DNA of 64,000 nucleotides, from NCBI GenBank assembly GCA_036504595.1, contig DASXUX010000050.1:1-64000 (forward strand), written 5' to 3'. The stretch is from DASXUX01 sp036504595. Lineage in GTDB: Bacteria; Planctomycetota; SZUA-567; H5-PLA8. Position numbers and translations under genes: made by a program. This document shows positions 26,801 to 33,972 of the stretch, piece after piece (the first letter of the stretch is position 1; every line of letters starts with the position of its first letter). Under the pieces are notes generated by a model, which saw nothing but the letters and a program-made list of their open reading frames with translations, did no database searches and was not told the DNA's origin.

Positions 26801-27870
26801 GGCCCAGTCGGGAAGCCGTGCTTTCAGAGAGAAGGATACGAGCGCAAGCCTTTGGGGCGTGCCTGCTGGCTGCGCTGGCGCTTTGTTTCGCGTTGCGCGG
26901 CGCCGGGTACGGACTCACCGTGCTGGGGCCGGCGCTGGCCACGGCGGGTTTGGCGCTCGTCTTGGCCCGCGGATGGGTGCGGAAACTGGACGGAGAAGGC
27001 GCGGCGCGACGTTCCGGAGTCACGGCAGCGACCTGCGCTGTAGCGCTGGCCAGTTTCGTGTGTGCGTCGCTGCAGAAATCTGAGGGGGTCGAAAGCTACT
27101 GCGCGGCGGTGCTCCTGCTCACGCTGCTATGTTGGTCTTTGACGGTGCAGTTCCGCCAGGAGCAGTCTGTTGCCCGCGGACTTTGGGCCGGCGAAGCCGC
27201 GGGCTGGATGATGCTCGTGTTTGGAGCGTCCGCTCTGACGGCCAGTCGCGGATGGCAGCAGCCCGTTGCGTGGCCGCTCTTCGGCGCTGGATTTGTGATT
27301 GTCGGCAAGATCGCCGAGGCTGCGGCCAGACGGTTCAACAAGGAGACCCTCGGTGCGCCGCCGTTCCTGGAAACGCGGAACTTCGCGGCATTTTCCATCA
27401 CTGCTCTGGGCTTGCTGGCCGCTTCATTCCGCATCGGCAGCGGCGACGTTTTGTGGCCCACATTGGCAGGCGCCAGCGCTCTGGCAACGTATGGAAGCGT
27501 TTCACGATGGAGCATGAACGATTCCGTAAACAAGAACGCACAATGGACGTGCGCGATGCTCGCGTATGCCATACTTGCACCGCTAACCTGGCTGATCCTT
27601 GTTCACGCGCGCGCATACCCGCTGCTGAGCTTCGTTGCGCTGGCTCCCGTTCTGACGGTGGCAGCGCGACTCGTCGGGGCTCAGCCAGCACACCATGCTT
27701 TTGCGCTGCGCTGGGGGGCTCGCTTCGTGCTGCTTACAACCCTGGTGCTTGCGTGCCTGCGCTGGTGCCAACTGTCGGCGTTTGTGTTCTGCGTCGTTTT
27801 GCTTGCGGTCATGTTCGGAGATGGCGCTGTAGCAACGCGATGCCAGTGGGGAGAAATCGGCCTTAGCTGA
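23818..27870 (+). CDS. Very large polytopic membrane protein (DUF2339-like)
   Basis: A 1350-residue protein made almost entirely of hydrophobic helices, well over 30 by eye. After a first membrane segment (residues about 2-28) comes a charged cytoplasmic stretch (AEIVQRLRWRLENDQAAGKLSPEICEQLRAYLDESE cut short: about 45-80) and a low-complexity Ala-rich linker. The rest alternates hydrophobic segments with short Arg-rich loops. The architecture resembles DUF2339/DUF2157 predicted membrane proteins, but I see no diagnostic motif. It lies between the respiratory module and the pst operon, 101 bp after the NrfD gene, with a weak ribosome-binding site. It may be a last gene of the respiratory operon or independent. 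Confidence 0.75.
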   Translation: MWVLLAAFCIFLFLLGGCTLLWWLARFLTLVLHPEHKSVAAAKASAAANAEIVQRLRWRLENDQAAGKLSPEICEQLRAYLDESEREAPQPGQAAGHAAGVSSAGQTVRPLAAVAAAPSAPPSLFARMAGRISHRLLDPEAVRALQSFGVIIVFAGVVAFVQSQVWTGASALLRTGLLIAAMSMCHVVGYVLCRWTTLRATGLIFLLAGELSLLYTSDASLSMGVWRISPLALWSVTAGLLSLAAYVYAQSLREWAFYPLALLAALACWGLCVSLCGVPLILLPASYVPVFLLTGVLEGKDAAHTQARWWLGALWRFGAPLLACGILVLFFRYARSAILDQYAWHATAILVLAAGLLTQASVLAHFLGAILILSAPALYAHAAGWSAAEWPAVLVVPGALLVVFEWLLEKRASSSVGQRLIALRESGAIAAVCGGALAVACRYGGASAPLLASLGALAVSVRCALGLGRAAYTWLMVGALALACVTACDRLLWDATHWPLLWLSVSMLAELARSQLRAREKLTAVAGVLAGRAVDALAVLSGCALVALMPALYSFDMGAAIQPQGILVAGWLALAAYPLLTSLTRHDSLRRAIGLSVLSPVFVTVLYGLGWKPDDVAMLVAGLAVLVCATDVAWRRVTNENATPTPLTVWLAPAVVGAHALFLLVHAASATPQRAAAGFALLAAAGVVVSCRLRAQQQSVRAAVAETIALLLLGASASAILPEFGFADGGPHKIVIVIALLLLAAGPLGNLCALLLRQDSSKEDHPFNGPRDWAGLLLSLLYLLLLLRWWLSRGEIPAAITAAWIGGLAPLFIALRHRTQLKRGVSALTVAWAGGVFLSGLFALLAIGAVAHAGFWTSTCPDDLRLSCAAFFGGVLLLSIVVGVWTRAALTPITGLVSTLVLIATACGRFGVPMQYFALCCVVLAWAGQRLVGILDRRGAEESGAMRMTRVISFLTASLGGFSALLLACGIFVWPTEPVQTAACISAGLLSLWYWPSREAVLSERRIRAQAFGACLLAALALCFALRGAGYGLTVLGPALATAGLALVLARGWVRKLDGEGAARRSGVTAATCAVALASFVCASLQKSEGVESYCAAVLLLTLLCWSLTVQFRQEQSVARGLWAGEAAGWMMLVFGASALTASRGWQQPVAWPLFGAGFVIVGKIAEAAARRFNKETLGAPPFLETRNFAAFSITALGLLAASFRIGSGDVLWPTLAGASALATYGSVSRWSMNDSVNKNAQWTCAMLAYAILAPLTWLILVHARAYPLLSFVALAPVLTVAARLVGAQPAHHAFALRWGARFVLLTTLVLACLRWCQLSAFVFCVVLLAVMFGDGAVATRCQWGEIGLS

Positions 27871-27908
27871 TCGAGTCTACGCCTTAAAGCGAACGCATAT
27901 ATCCCAGT

Positions 27909-27941
27909 CTTAACCATTCCTTAACATTACATTTATCAAGC
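27909..27941 (+). promoter_or_regulatory. Pho-box-like 11-bp direct repeats upstream of pstS
   Basis: CTTAACCATTC (27909-27919), CTTAACATTAC (27920-27930) and a decayed ATTTATCAAGC (27931-27941) follow each other at 11-bp spacing, the geometry of PhoB/PhoP boxes. The TTAAC core resembles the TT(A/C)ACA PhoP half-site. A PhoB gene lies in the same operon. Confidence 0.6.
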
Positions 27942-27996
27942 GATAACAGTGCGCGGATATCGTACTGGCGTGAACATGCAGAAGGAGGGTCTCTAA

Positions 27997-28887
27997 GTGA
28001 TCCGATTCATCAGTTCTATCGCTCTGGTGAGCGCGCTCGTTCTCCTCGGTGGGTGTGGACTATCCTCCGCCCCCGGCACAGGCGGTGCGAAGTCCGCAGG
28101 CGGCAAATCCAAGACAATCACCATCAAAGGCTCGGACACAATGGTCATTTTGTGTCAGCGCTGGGCCGAAGTCTACATGCACCACAATTCCGCCATCGAC
28201 GTGCAGGTAACCGGCGGCGGCTCAGGAACAGGGATCGCCGCTCTGATCAATGGCGGCACCGACATCTGCGCGGCCTCTCGCCCGATGAAGGACAAGGAAA
28301 AGCAGCAGGTCAAGGCTAAGCACAATCAGGATTCCGTCGAAACCGCAGTCGCCCTGGACGGCTTGACGGTCTACCTAAATAAGAACAACCCGGTCAAACA
28401 GCTCAGCGTCGAACAACTCGACAAAATCTACCGCGCTCAGATCACCGATTGGAAAGACGTTGGCGGCACGCCTGGCAAGATCGTCTGCTACGGCCGCGAG
28501 AACAGTTCTGGCACGTATGCGTACTTCAAAGAACACGTCCTCAAGGAAAAGGACTTCGCCACCGAAGTCCAGTCCTTGCCCGGCACCGCGGCCGTCATCC
28601 ACGCGGTCGGCAAAGACCCCAACGGCATCGGCTATGGCGGCAAAGCCTATGAATCCAAAGACACCGACGTAAAAGAGTGCGCTGTCAGCACCAAGGAAGG
28701 CGAGGCCGCCACCTTGCCATCGCTCGCAAACGTCGTCTCCGGCACATATCCCCTCTCGCGGAAGCTGTTCTTCTACACCGCCGGTCAACCGGGCGGCGAG
28801 GTCAAGACGTTCATCGATTGGGTTTTGGGCGAGGAGGGACAGAAGGTATGCGACCAAGTCGGCTACTATCCGATCCCGAAGAAGTAG
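27997..28887 (+). CDS. pstS: Phosphate ABC transporter substrate-binding lipoprotein PstS
   Basis: A 296-residue phosphate-binding protein delivering Pi to PstCA. The start is GTG at 27997 after GAAGGAGGG. A lipoprotein signal ends in LLGGC (Cys near residue 20). Family motifs: KGSDTMV near 45, GGGSGTGIAALINGGTDIC near 68-88 (phosphate-binding Ser/Thr/Gly residues), and GRENSSGTYAYFKEHVL near 165. Length is typical. The pstC gene begins inside its last 40 bp. Confidence 0.95.
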   Translation: MIRFISSIALVSALVLLGGCGLSSAPGTGGAKSAGGKSKTITIKGSDTMVILCQRWAEVYMHHNSAIDVQVTGGGSGTGIAALINGGTDICAASRPMKDKEKQQVKAKHNQDSVETAVALDGLTVYLNKNNPVKQLSVEQLDKIYRAQITDWKDVGGTPGKIVCYGRENSSGTYAYFKEHVLKEKDFATEVQSLPGTAAVIHAVGKDPNGIGYGGKAYESKDTDVKECAVSTKEGEAATLPSLANVVSGTYPLSRKLFFYTAGQPGGEVKTFIDWVLGEEGQKVCDQVGYYPIPKK

Positions 28888-29900
28888 AAACATCTGGCGG
28901 GGTAGCGCCGGCCTCCGTGCCGGCGGTTCCGGACGCCGGCCCCACCGACGCATCTCCTCTCGCCGCCACCGGGCGCGGCGCGACGAAAGACCGCCTTGCC
29001 GCGTCGCTTATTCGAATCTGTGCTTTGCTGGCCATCGTCTCGCTGGTGCTGATCTTCGTCTTTATTGGCAAAGAAGCACTGCCGATTTTCACCTCGGCCG
29101 AAATCCGCCAGGAGGCCGATCTAGGCCAGCTCTTCTTGCCCGAAAGCAAGGAAGGCAAACCGAGTTTTGGATGGCAGCCGGTCTCCGACCCGCCGCGGTT
29201 CTCACTATTGCCGCTGCTGCTCGGAACGCTGAAGGTAACGGTCATCGCCGTCGTGATTGCGATTCCACTGGCCATCGCCGCCGCGCTATTCACCTCCGAA
29301 TTCGCTCCGGGCTGGGTTCGCGAGGTCATCAAGCCCTGTATCGAATTGCTCGCGGGAATCCCCAGCGTGGTGGTTGGGTTCTTCTGCCTGATGGTCATCG
29401 CCGACTGGCTTCAGCAAACGTTCCATTGGACCTTCCGTCTTAACGCCATCACGGCTGGCGTCGGATTAAGCCTGGCCGTCGTCCCCATCGTCTACACAAT
29501 GGCCGAAGACGCGTTCAACGCCGTCCCGCGAGCGTATCGCGAAGGTTCGCTGGCCATGGGCGCCTCGCGCTGGCAAACGGCTTGGCGAATCGTGCTGCCG
29601 GCGTCCTCGGCGGGCCTGCTGGCCGCATGCATTCTGGGCTTCGGCCGAGCCATCGGCGAAACCATGATTGTGCTGATGGCCTCCGGCAACGCAGCCGTCG
29701 TATCCCTTTCACCCACCGATTCCATTCGCACTTTCTCCGCCACCATCGCCGCGGAGCTTGGCGAAGTGGTGGTCGGCAGTTCTCATTACCATGTCCTGTT
29801 CTTCATCGGCGCGTTTCTGTTCGTGCTGACGTTCCTGATCAACCTCGCCGGGCACTGGTGGATCGCGCGGCTCCAGCGACGATTGCAGGGGGCGGCATGA
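28848..29900 (+). CDS. pstC: Phosphate ABC transporter permease PstC
   Basis: A 350-residue permease with about six membrane helices. The EAA-type loop (PRAYREGSLAMGASRWQTAWRIV shortened: near residue 225) contacts the ATPase. I place the start at ATG 28848, overlapping pstS by 40 nt; GTG at 28916 is possible. The N-terminal extension (GVAPASVPAVPDAG) is encoded by a GTAGCGC-type palindromic repeat inserted at 28899-28926, so part of this protein is repeat-derived. The large insertion between the first helix and the transmembrane core (about 65-100) is usual for long PstC proteins. It overlaps pstA by 4 nt (ATGA). Confidence 0.93.
   Translation: MRPSRLLSDPEEVETSGGVAPASVPAVPDAGPTDASPLAATGRGATKDRLAASLIRICALLAIVSLVLIFVFIGKEALPIFTSAEIRQEADLGQLFLPESKEGKPSFGWQPVSDPPRFSLLPLLLGTLKVTVIAVVIAIPLAIAAALFTSEFAPGWVREVIKPCIELLAGIPSVVVGFFCLMVIADWLQQTFHWTFRLNAITAGVGLSLAVVPIVYTMAEDAFNAVPRAYREGSLAMGASRWQTAWRIVLPASSAGLLAACILGFGRAIGETMIVLMASGNAAVVSLSPTDSIRTFSATIAAELGEVVVGSSHYHVLFFIGAFLFVLTFLINLAGHWWIARLQRRLQGAA
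28899..28926. repeat. GTAGCGC palindromic repeat inside the pstC N-terminus
   Basis: GGGGTAGCGCC then GCCGGC-CTCCGT-GCCGGC (arms 28907-28912 and 28919-28924). It matches the intergenic copies at 8960-8987 and 8993-9020. It encodes part of GVAPASVPAV. Confidence 0.85.
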
Positions 29901-30802
29901 AGCCAAATCAGATCGCAGGCTGGTTCTTTGGCACGCTCACCGGGTTGGCAAGTCTGCTCATCGTCGCCATGGTCGCAATTATCCTCGGCAACATCATCGT
30001 TGGCGGCGTGGGACGGCTAAGCTGGGAGTTCATCTCGCAGTCGCCACAACTGGGAATGACCGAAGGCGGAATCTTCCCCGCCATCTTCGGCACCTTCTCA
30101 CTTGTCATGCTGATGACCATGGCCGTCGTGCCGATGGGCGTGGCCACCGCCGTCTATATGCACGAGTACGCCCCAAAACGCTCGCGTCTCGTCGGACTCG
30201 TGCGGCTTGCCATCCAGAATCTCGCCGGTGTGCCCGCAATCGTTTTTGGGCTTTTCGGCTTGGGATTCTTCGTCCAGTTCATCGGCCGCGGCGTCGATGT
30301 CGCCTTCAACGGCGGACAGCTCAGCTATGGCCAGCCCGCGATTCTCTGGGCCGCGCTGACCATGGCCTTGCTTACCCTTCCGACCGTCGTCGTCGCATCC
30401 GAAGAAGCCCTGCGCAGCATTCCCGTCAGCTACCGCGAAGCCGCCTATGCTATGGGCGCCACGCGCTGGCAGGTGCTGCGCCAGGTCGTGCTCCCGCAAG
30501 CCGTCGGCGGCATCCTGACCGGCGCAATTCTGGCCGTCAGCCGCGGCGCCGGCGAAGTGGCGCCGGTCATGTTCACGGGCGCAGCGTACTATCTACGCCA
30601 TCTGCCCACGCATTTGAACGATCAGTTCATGGAACTCGGCTATCACGTTTACGTGATGACGACGCAGTCGCCGGACGTGCAGGCGACCAAGCCCATTCTC
30701 TACGCCACCGTGCTCGTGCTGTTGATGTTGACCTTCGCGCTGAATTTCACCGCAATTATGATCCGCGCCCGAATCCGGCAGCGCCAGCGCGCGGGTCGCT
30801 AG
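29897..30802 (+). CDS. pstA: Phosphate ABC transporter permease PstA
   Basis: A 301-residue permease with six membrane helices. The EAA loop SYREAAYAMGATRWQVLRQV (near residues 178-198) and the family stretch SRGAGEVAPVMFTGAAYYL confirm PstA. The start at 29897 overlaps the pstC stop (ATGA). It is followed 24 bp later by the first ATPase gene, after AGGAGG. Confidence 0.95.
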   Translation: MKPNQIAGWFFGTLTGLASLLIVAMVAIILGNIIVGGVGRLSWEFISQSPQLGMTEGGIFPAIFGTFSLVMLMTMAVVPMGVATAVYMHEYAPKRSRLVGLVRLAIQNLAGVPAIVFGLFGLGFFVQFIGRGVDVAFNGGQLSYGQPAILWAALTMALLTLPTVVVASEEALRSIPVSYREAAYAMGATRWQVLRQVVLPQAVGGILTGAILAVSRGAGEVAPVMFTGAAYYLRHLPTHLNDQFMELGYHVYVMTTQSPDVQATKPILYATVLVLLMLTFALNFTAIMIRARIRQRQRAGR

Positions 30803-30826
30803 GATCGATGTTCAGGAGGCTGTACA

Positions 30827-31693
30827 ATGTCCGCAGCGATTGCAGAGCCGGCCACGCGCCCCAAGACGCTCGCGCCCGTTCAGCCACAGCAGCCCGAGAT
30901 TGACTCCGTGCCGCATTCCCCGGCCAAATGCGATCCACCCGTCCCTCCGACGCTTGTCACCCAAGACCTGTGCGTGCGCGGAACGAGTGTCGAAATCCTC
31001 AAGCACATCAACCTGTCCGTGTACCGCGGTGAAATCCTCTCCATCATCGGACCGGCCGGAGCGGGCAAGACGACGTTTTTGCGCACGCTCAACCGAATGA
31101 ACGATCTCGACCTGGATTTACGCGTCTCCGGCGAGGTGTTCCTGCACGGCCATCCCGTCTATCGCGAGAAAGTGGACGTCGCCACGCTGCGGCGCCTGGT
31201 CGGCATGGTATTCTCCGTCCCGGTGCCCCTGCCGATGACAATCTTCCGCAACATGGCCTTTGGGCTCGGCCTGCTCGAACAGCCCAGGCAGCGAATCGCC
31301 GAACAGGTGGAAGGCGCCTTGCGCGCGGCGTACCTGTGGGATGAAGTCAAAGATCGTCTGAACGAACCGGCGCGCAACCTCTCGGGCGGCCAGCAACAGC
31401 GCCTGTGCCTCGCCCGCGCCTTGGCGCTCAAACCCGAAGTGCTTCTTCTCGACGAACCCTGCTCCGGCCTTGACCCGATTTCAACCGCGAAGATCGAACA
31501 GGCTCTCCAACGTTTGAAGAGAGATCTGGCCGTCATCCTGGTGACAAACAACGTAAAACAAGCCGCGCGCGCATCCGACCGGACCGCGTTCTTCCTCTTC
31601 GGCGAACTAATCGAGCTGCGCAACACCGAAGATATGTTCACCAACCCGCAAGACACACGCACGGGCGACTACATCACAGGACGGTTCGGATAA
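30827..31693 (+). CDS. pstB: PstB-type ATPase 1, with altered Q- and H-loops
   Basis: A 288-residue phosphate-transport ATPase. Walker A GPAGAGKT (75-82), ABC signature LSGGQ (185-189) and Walker B LLLDE (206-210) are intact. However, the Q-loop Gln is replaced by Ser (MVFS, residue 130; PstB normally has MVFQ). The switch His is replaced by Asn (VTNN, residue 241; normally VTHN). A 45-residue N-terminal extension is unusual for PstB. The gene overlaps the second pstB by one base (TAATG). The substitutions are complementary to those in the second PstB, suggesting the two form a heterodimer with one canonical and one degenerate ATP site. Confidence 0.92.
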   Translation: MSAAIAEPATRPKTLAPVQPQQPEIDSVPHSPAKCDPPVPPTLVTQDLCVRGTSVEILKHINLSVYRGEILSIIGPAGAGKTTFLRTLNRMNDLDLDLRVSGEVFLHGHPVYREKVDVATLRRLVGMVFSVPVPLPMTIFRNMAFGLGLLEQPRQRIAEQVEGALRAAYLWDEVKDRLNEPARNLSGGQQQRLCLARALALKPEVLLLDEPCSGLDPISTAKIEQALQRLKRDLAVILVTNNVKQAARASDRTAFFLFGELIELRNTEDMFTNPQDTRTGDYITGRFG

Positions 31694-32448
31694 TGGCTTT
31701 CAAGCTGGAAACGAAGTCGCTCAACCTGTGGTACGGCAACTTCCACGCGCTGAAATCCGTGACGCTGCCCATCACCGGCCAGGCGATCACCGCGATCATT
31801 GGGCCCTCCGGCTGCGGAAAATCCACGCTGTTGCGCGTCTTCAACCGCATGAACGATGTGACCCCCGGCGTTCGCGTGACCGGAGATGTCTTGCTGGATG
31901 GCGAGCCGATTTACGACAACGGAACCGATCTGTCGCTTCTGCGCAAGCGCGTCGGCATGGTTTTTCAGCGCCCGAATCCATTTCCGCTCTCCGTTTTTGA
32001 AAATGTCGCCTACGGCCCGCGCATTCACGGCCTAGCCGCAGGCGCCGAGCTGACCGAACGGGTATCCACGAGTATGCAGCAGACAGACCTGTGGGATGCG
32101 TTGAAAGACAAGCTGGAGTCCTCCGCGCTGTCGCTCACACCCGAACAACAGCAGCGTCTCTGCATTTCGCGGTTGCTCGCCGTCGAACCCGAAGTTCTGC
32201 TGATGGACGAGCCCTGCTCGGCGCTGGATCCGATCGCGACGGCTCATATCGAAGAATTGATGCTGGAACTGAAGAAGCGCTACACCGTCGTGATCGTCAC
32301 ACACAACATGCAGCAGGCAGCGCGCATTTCCGACGAAACGGCATACATGCTGCTGGGTGAATTGATCGAGCGCGGCGACACGCAGGCAATCTTCACTCGA
32401 CCCACCGACCGCCGCACCGAAGATTACATTTCAGGGAGATACGGTTGA
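31693..32448 (+). CDS. pstB: PstB-type ATPase 2, with degenerate signature motif
   Basis: A 251-residue ATPase of normal PstB length. Walker A GPSGCGKS (37-44), Q-loop Gln92 (MVFQRPNPFP), Walker B LLMDE (169-173) and switch His204 (VTHN) are all canonical. The ABC signature, LSGGQ in ordinary PstB, reads LTPEQ (148-152), while the surrounding QQQRLCISRLLAVEPEVLLMD is otherwise classical. A subunit with this signature should not complete the opposite ATP site. With PstB1 supplying LSGGQ, one composite site stays intact. Start and stop overlap pstB1 and phoU by one base each, consistent with 1:1 synthesis. Confidence 0.93.
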   Translation: MAFKLETKSLNLWYGNFHALKSVTLPITGQAITAIIGPSGCGKSTLLRVFNRMNDVTPGVRVTGDVLLDGEPIYDNGTDLSLLRKRVGMVFQRPNPFPLSVFENVAYGPRIHGLAAGAELTERVSTSMQQTDLWDALKDKLESSALSLTPEQQQRLCISRLLAVEPEVLLMDEPCSALDPIATAHIEELMLELKKRYTVVIVTHNMQQAARISDETAYMLLGELIERGDTQAIFTRPTDRRTEDYISGRYG

Positions 32449-33164
32449 TGCAGCGCCACTTCGACGACCAGATCAAAGAACTCCTCGAGCGCTTGGTGTT
32501 CATGGGCCGCACGGCCGATGCCATGATCACGCTCTCGCTCCGAGCCCTCATCGAACGCAACCCCGCGCACTGCGACGAGGTGATGCGCCAGGAAAGCGAT
32601 GTCAACCGCTTGCAGATCGAAGTGGATGACCGCGCTATCAAGCTAACGGCGCTGCAGCAACCGGTGGCCTCGGACGTGCGCTTTCTATTCATGTCCTCGC
32701 GCATCGGCACCGAACTGGAACGAATCGCCGACCAAGCCGTCAATATCTGCCAGAATGTGAGCCGTTTGCTCGAGGCTCCACCGCTCAAGCCGCTGGTGGA
32801 CATCCCGATTATGGCCGAAATCGCGCAGAAAATGGTGGAGAACGCGCTGGAAGCCCTGGTCAAACGCGACCCGGCTCTCGCGCGCGCCGTCATCGAAGAC
32901 GAGGACAAAGTCGATGCCTTCCGGCACCAGATCTTTCGCGAACTGCTCACCTACATGATGGCCGACCCGGCAACCATCCCGCGCGCCCTCTCGCTGATCC
33001 TGATTTCGCGCAACCTGGAACGCGTCGGCGATCATGCCACGAATATTGCCGAGGAAGTCATTTACCTAGTCGAAGGCCGGGACGTGCGGCATCAAAAAGA
33101 TGTTCGACACGACGACGCCGTCTTCCCGCCCCGCCCATCGAACCCGGACACGTCGGCAACCTAG
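32448..33164 (+). CDS. phoU: Phosphate signalling protein PhoU
   Basis: A 238-residue all-helical protein with the duplicated PhoU metal-binding repeats (RMADAMI-like GRTADAMITLSLRAL, and ERIADQAVNICQNV, ERVGDHATNIAEEV). PhoU links PstB activity to PhoR and restrains Pi uptake. The start at 32448 overlaps the pstB2 stop (TGATG) with GGGAGA upstream. The C-terminal tail ends in a charged disordered stretch. Length is typical for the family. Confidence 0.95.
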   Translation: MQRHFDDQIKELLERLVFMGRTADAMITLSLRALIERNPAHCDEVMRQESDVNRLQIEVDDRAIKLTALQQPVASDVRFLFMSSRIGTELERIADQAVNICQNVSRLLEAPPLKPLVDIPIMAEIAQKMVENALEALVKRDPALARAVIEDEDKVDAFRHQIFRELLTYMMADPATIPRALSLILISRNLERVGDHATNIAEEVIYLVEGRDVRHQKDVRHDDAVFPPRPSNPDTSAT

Positions 33165-33175
33165 AGGGATTTCTC

Positions 33176-33874
<699 letters not shown>

Positions 33875-33891
33875 GAACACGAAAGACGGCA

Positions 33892-33972
33892 GGATTCGGG
33901 GTCCAGGGTTTAGGTTTCAGGGAGCGCGGCAGCATGCCATCACTAGACCCTGAACCCCGAACCATGGACCCT
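33892..33972. repeat. Inverted pair of heptamer arrays over the phoR start
   Basis: GGATTCG, GGGTCCA, GGGTTTA, GGTTTCA (33892-33919) face AGACCCT, GAACCCC, GAACCAT, GGACCCT (33945-33972), which are broadly complementary. The pair can fold over the candidate phoR start codons at 33934 and 33964, and over the GGGAG at about 33919-33923. Confidence 0.75.

Noticed and set aside
24984..27083. 699-codon plus-strand frame within the large membrane protein gene
   Set aside because: It is out of frame with a continuous hydrophobic protein of 1350 residues. Its translation is Arg-rich and lacks any family feature.
31693..32448. LTPEQ in PstB2 as a sequencing error or pseudogene
   Set aside because: The frame is intact, flanking residues are perfectly classical, and PstB1 carries matching changes in the complementary motifs. 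Selection on a pair explains it better.
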